Shown here: piece after piece, positions 7,270 to 9,611 of the stretch | Layout of the letters: every line of letters begins with the position of its first letter | How positions within the stretch are numbered: position 1 is the first letter of the stretch | Source of the DNA: Bacteroidales bacterium | GTDB taxonomy: Bacteria > Bacteroidota > Bacteroidia > Bacteroidales > UBA7960 | Reading direction: 5' to 3' | DNA length: 9,611 nt | Assembly: GCA_003553005.1 (NCBI GenBank) | Contig: PUPG01000098.1 | Coordinates: 1 to 9,611, forward strand | Position numbers and translations under genes: made by a program | Notes under the pieces: generated by a model | What the model was told of the DNA's origin: nothing | The model's input: only the letters and a program-made list of their open reading frames with translations | Databases searched by the model: none

Positions 7270-8502
7270 TTAGAAGGTGTGCCCCATTTTGTTTTTCTTC
7301 GTATCCAGGTATACTTTACAGTGGGATGAGGTGGGCACCACGATGGGGATGTTCCGGGTGATCTCAATGCCATATCCCATCAACCCGGCTTTTTTACCCG
7401 GGTTATTGGAAATGAGCTTGATTTTATTGGCTCCAAGGTCACGCAGGATCTGTGCGCCAATCCCATAATCTCTCTCGTCTGCCTTAAAGCCAAGTTCAAT
7501 GTTGGCTTCCACGGTGTCGAGTCCACGCTCCTGCAGGTGATAAGCCTTAAGCTTATTCAACAGTCCTATCCCCCTGCCTTCCTGGTTCATATAAAGCACG
7601 ATGCCTTTGCCCTCTTCTTCGACCATTTCCATGGCCTGGTGCAGTTGTCCACCACAGTCGCATTTGCAAGAGCCAAATATATCTCCCGTGATGCAGGAGG
7701 AGTGAACCCTGACCAACACCTCTTCACCGGGCTCCCAGCTCCCTTTGGTAAGGGCCAGGTGCAACTGATCATTGGTGGTTTGCCGGTAAGCTGCCAGTTT
7801 AAAATGGCCCCATTGCGTGGGTAAATCCACCACGATCTCCCGGTCTATGTGGCTTTCGTTTTTGATCCGGTAGGCAATGAGGTCTTCTATGGATATGATT
7901 TTCAGGTCGAAGCGTTCCGCGATTTTAAACAGCTCCGGCAACCTGGCCATCGTACCATCGTCATTCATGATCTCTACCAGCGCACCGGCGGGCTGCAGAC
8001 CTGCCAGGCGGGCGAGGTCAATGGATGCTTCGGTGTGGCCTGCTCGCTGCAGGACGCCGCCAACCCTGGCCCGAAGGGGAAAGATGTGCCCCGGACGTCC
8101 CAGGGTGGCCGGATCCGTTTCAGGATCGGCCAGCGCATTCACGGTCTTTGCCCTGTCGGCGGCAGATATGCCTGTGGTACACCCGTGCCCGCGCAAATCT
8201 ACGGAAACGGTAAATGGGGTTTCGTGCAAGGCCGTATTTTTAGGAACCATCAGTTCCAGGTCAAGCTGCTCAGCCCGTTGCCGGGTGATGGGCGCGCAGA
8301 TCAGTCCCCGGCCATGGGTGGCCATGAAATTGATGATCTCCGGGGTAATGGTCTCGGCCGCCGCAATAAAGTCGCCCTCATTTTCCCTGTCTTCGTCATC
8401 AACAACAATCACGACCTTGCCCGCACGAATGTCCCGAATGGCCTCATCTATGGTATTAAAACGAAAATCGTCACGATTTTCTTTCTGTGGGTCTCCAAAC
8501 AT
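7270..8502 (-). CDS. ribBA: Bifunctional 3,4-dihydroxy-2-butanone 4-phosphate synthase / GTP cyclohydrolase II (RibBA)
   Basis: RibBA makes both precursors of riboflavin in the cytoplasm: the RibB half converts ribulose 5-phosphate to dihydroxybutanone phosphate, and the RibA half opens GTP to a diaminopyrimidine. Numbering is from a TTG three codons upstream of the chosen ATG (subtract 3 for the ATG form, 410 residues). The RibB half (about 15-215) has [10 protein letters not shown] at 38-47, THGRGLIC at 65-72, [11 protein letters not shown] at 139-149 and [14 protein letters not shown] at 158-171. The RibA half (about 220-413) has the zinc cysteines Cys273, Cys284 and Cys286, QEGRGIGL at 310-317 and [12 protein letters not shown] at 345-356. 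All key residues of both halves are present, so both should be active, unlike RibBA homologues with one degenerate half. The ATG at 8502 lies within the end of the glycosyltransferase gene (32 bp overlap) behind an A-rich stretch, which favours translation initiation in Bacteroidota. No FMN riboswitch precedes it. Confidence 0.97.
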   Translation of the reverse strand: MFGDPQKENRDDFRFNTIDEAIRDIRAGKVVIVVDDEDRENEGDFIAAAETITPEIINFMATHGRGLICAPITRQRAEQLDLELMVPKNTALHETPFTVSVDLRGHGCTTGISAADRAKTVNALADPETDPATLGRPGHIFPLRARVGGVLQRAGHTEASIDLARLAGLQPAGALVEIMNDDGTMARLPELFKIAERFDLKIISIEDLIAYRIKNESHIDREIVVDLPTQWGHFKLAAYRQTTNDQLHLALTKGSWEPGEEVLVRVHSSCITGDIFGSCKCDCGGQLHQAMEMVEEEGKGIVLYMNQEGRGIGLLNKLKAYHLQERGLDTVEANIELGFKADERDYGIGAQILRDLGANKIKLISNNPGKKAGLMGYGIEITRNIPIVVPTSSHCKVYLDTKKNKMGHTF

Positions 8503-9611
8503 TGGTTTCAATTTTTTTTAACGATTTGAAAAAACCAAGAAACATTGCCAGGTTCATTCCATAAAAGTGCGAAATGAACCGCAATACCCGGTTGTGTATA
8601 TGGATCTTTTTTAACAGGTAATCGATGAATGGTAGCGCAATCACCAACAGATGCAGCAGCAATAAATAGATAAACAGGGTATTGTAGAATACCAGCAAAA
8701 TGTTGGCAAGGAGCGCGAGTAGTATAAAGAATGGGCCAAGCCATCGCAAGACCTTGTGTGAAATGTAACTGAATGACAGCCCGGGTGTTTTATGCCACAA
8801 CATATCGGAAAATGCCCTTAAGTTCTGAAAGTTTCCCGTGGCAATGCGCTTTTTCCTCCGGAACTCCGCAGCCAGGTCACTGGGCACTTCCTCATACACC
8901 TTTGCCCCGGGATGATTGATGCAAAGATAACCGGCTTCCAGCACTTTCATGTTGATATAGAAGTCGTCCACCAGAAAATTCTTTGGTACCGGGACAAACA
9001 ACTTACTCCGCACGGCAAAGCATCCGCCAAAAGGCCCCATCATCGTACCCCACAAAATGCTCTCGCTATGCTTGATCTTCACCTCCCTGGATATGTAAGA
9101 TTTCTCCTGGTAGGAAATGCCCTCTTCCGTCGTGTTGGTGTTGATCATTTGCGAGTCCACCAGCCCCACACGCTCGTCTTTGAAATAACGGATCAACTCC
9201 CTGAGCGTGTCCCGTTCAAACATCACATTGGCATCGGTAAAGACGATGACCTCACCGCGTGCATGTGTGTATAGGTCATTGATGACATTCCCCTTGCCTC
9301 TTCTTTCACGGAAAGGGAAAAAACGCAAGGACGGGTGTTGCTCCGACAGGTCGCGAAGGATTTCGTCGGTCTTGTCGGTCGATGCATCTGACCCTGCGAG
9401 CACTTCGAAGCGGCTTTGAGGGTAATCTGTGGTGTATATGCTTGCGATCTTTTCACCGATGACAGGTTCCTCGTTGAATGCCGAAATGACCAGGCTGACA
9501 AATGGCAGCTCATCTTCCTCCTGGTATTGTTCCAGCCGCAATTGTTTCTTGCGCGAAAGGTGAAAAATGAGCCATGGATACAGGGCATAGGAATAGCCGA
9601 TGGCAGCCACC
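8471..9611 (-). CDS. Membrane-bound family 2 glycosyltransferase; N-terminus outside window
   Basis: Family 2 glycosyltransferases move a sugar from a nucleotide sugar to an acceptor; this one resembles the BcsA/PgaC-like membrane group (COG1215 type), acting at the cytoplasmic face of the inner membrane, probably in polysaccharide or glycolipid synthesis. About 380 residues are visible, probably lacking only a short N-terminus. Seen in order: the end of an N-terminal membrane segment ([11 protein letters not shown]), the GT-A fold start [11 protein letters not shown] at about 38-48, [12 protein letters not shown] at 73-84, [10 protein letters not shown] at 103-112, FTDAN at 124-128 in the place of the DxD motif, VDDF at 214-217 in the place of the acidic catalytic motif, and [14 protein letters not shown] at 251-264 in the region of QxxRW. 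Two or three membrane helices follow at about 288-310, 312-333 and 345-362, then the ending [10 protein letters not shown], which I recall as usual in Bacteroidota members. Donor and product cannot be told. The 3' end overlaps ribBA. Confidence 0.92.
   Translation of the reverse strand, partial: VAAIGYSYALYPWLIFHLSRKKQLRLEQYQEEDELPFVSLVISAFNEEPVIGEKIASIYTTDYPQSRFEVLAGSDASTDKTDEILRDLSEQHPSLRFFPFRERRGKGNVINDLYTHARGEVIVFTDANVMFERDTLRELIRYFKDERVGLVDSQMINTNTTEEGISYQEKSYISREVKIKHSESILWGTMMGPFGGCFAVRSKLFVPVPKNFLVDDFYINMKVLEAGYLCINHPGAKVYEEVPSDLAAEFRRKKRIATGNFQNLRAFSDMLWHKTPGLSFSYISHKVLRWLGPFFILLALLANILLVFYNTLFIYLLLLHLLVIALPFIDYLLKKIHIHNRVLRFISHFYGMNLAMFLGFFKSLKKIETNVWRPTERKS

Noticed and set aside
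7849..8529. Two overlapping plus-strand frames of over 200 codons opposite ribBA
   Set aside because: Both are antisense to the RibB catalytic region, whose motifs are fully conserved. Neither translation resembles a protein family.
8503..8620. Possible FMN riboswitch before ribBA
   Set aside because: The region upstream of ribBA is glycosyltransferase coding sequence, and I see none of the conserved RFN element segments.
1..9611. A hidden mobile element, defence system, CRISPR array or biosynthetic cluster
   Set aside because: All DNA is accounted for by six genes with very short gaps. No transposase, integrase, direct-repeat array, tRNA attachment site or shift in base composition was seen.

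Overview
This is a compact bacterial chromosomal window of about 50% GC, most likely from a member of the Bacteroidota. The clues are a TamB-type giant sitting back to back with tsaD, a fused RibBA enzyme, a putative lipoprotein, start codons with no Shine-Dalgarno sequence, and exact matches to the Bacteroidota -7 promoter hexamer pattern (TAnnTTTG). The taxon is inferred from gene content and style; there is no rRNA or other marker here. The window is almost fully coding: the three intergenic gaps are 36, 36 and 19 bp. I see no tRNA, rRNA, CRISPR array, insertion sequence, phage gene or attachment site.

Layout. Positions 1-742 (+) hold the C-terminal part of a flavodiiron protein whose start lies before the window. 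An apparent lipoprotein gene of unknown function follows (about 699-1610, +), overlapping the end of the flavodiiron gene. It converges on tsaD (1647-2660, -), which makes the universal tRNA modification t6A37. tsaD is divergent, across 36 bp, from a very large tamB-like gene (2697-7250, +). tamB converges on ribBA (7270-8502, -), with a 19 bp perfect-arm hairpin filling the gap between the two stop codons. ribBA overlaps the 3' end of a family 2 glycosyltransferase gene (8471 to beyond the right edge, -), so those two are probably co-transcribed, glycosyltransferase first.

How the genes relate. These are mainly housekeeping and envelope functions: tRNA modification (TsaD), envelope biogenesis (TamB, the lipoprotein, and the glycosyltransferase acting at the inner membrane), flavin synthesis (RibBA) and oxygen or nitric oxide detoxification (flavodiiron protein, which itself uses FMN). 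Nothing shows they form one pathway. I found no convincing undescribed system. The most open points are the uncharacterised lipoprotein, the shared tsaD/tamB control region with a non-ATG tamB start, and the overlapping glycosyltransferase-ribBA junction with its A8 run.
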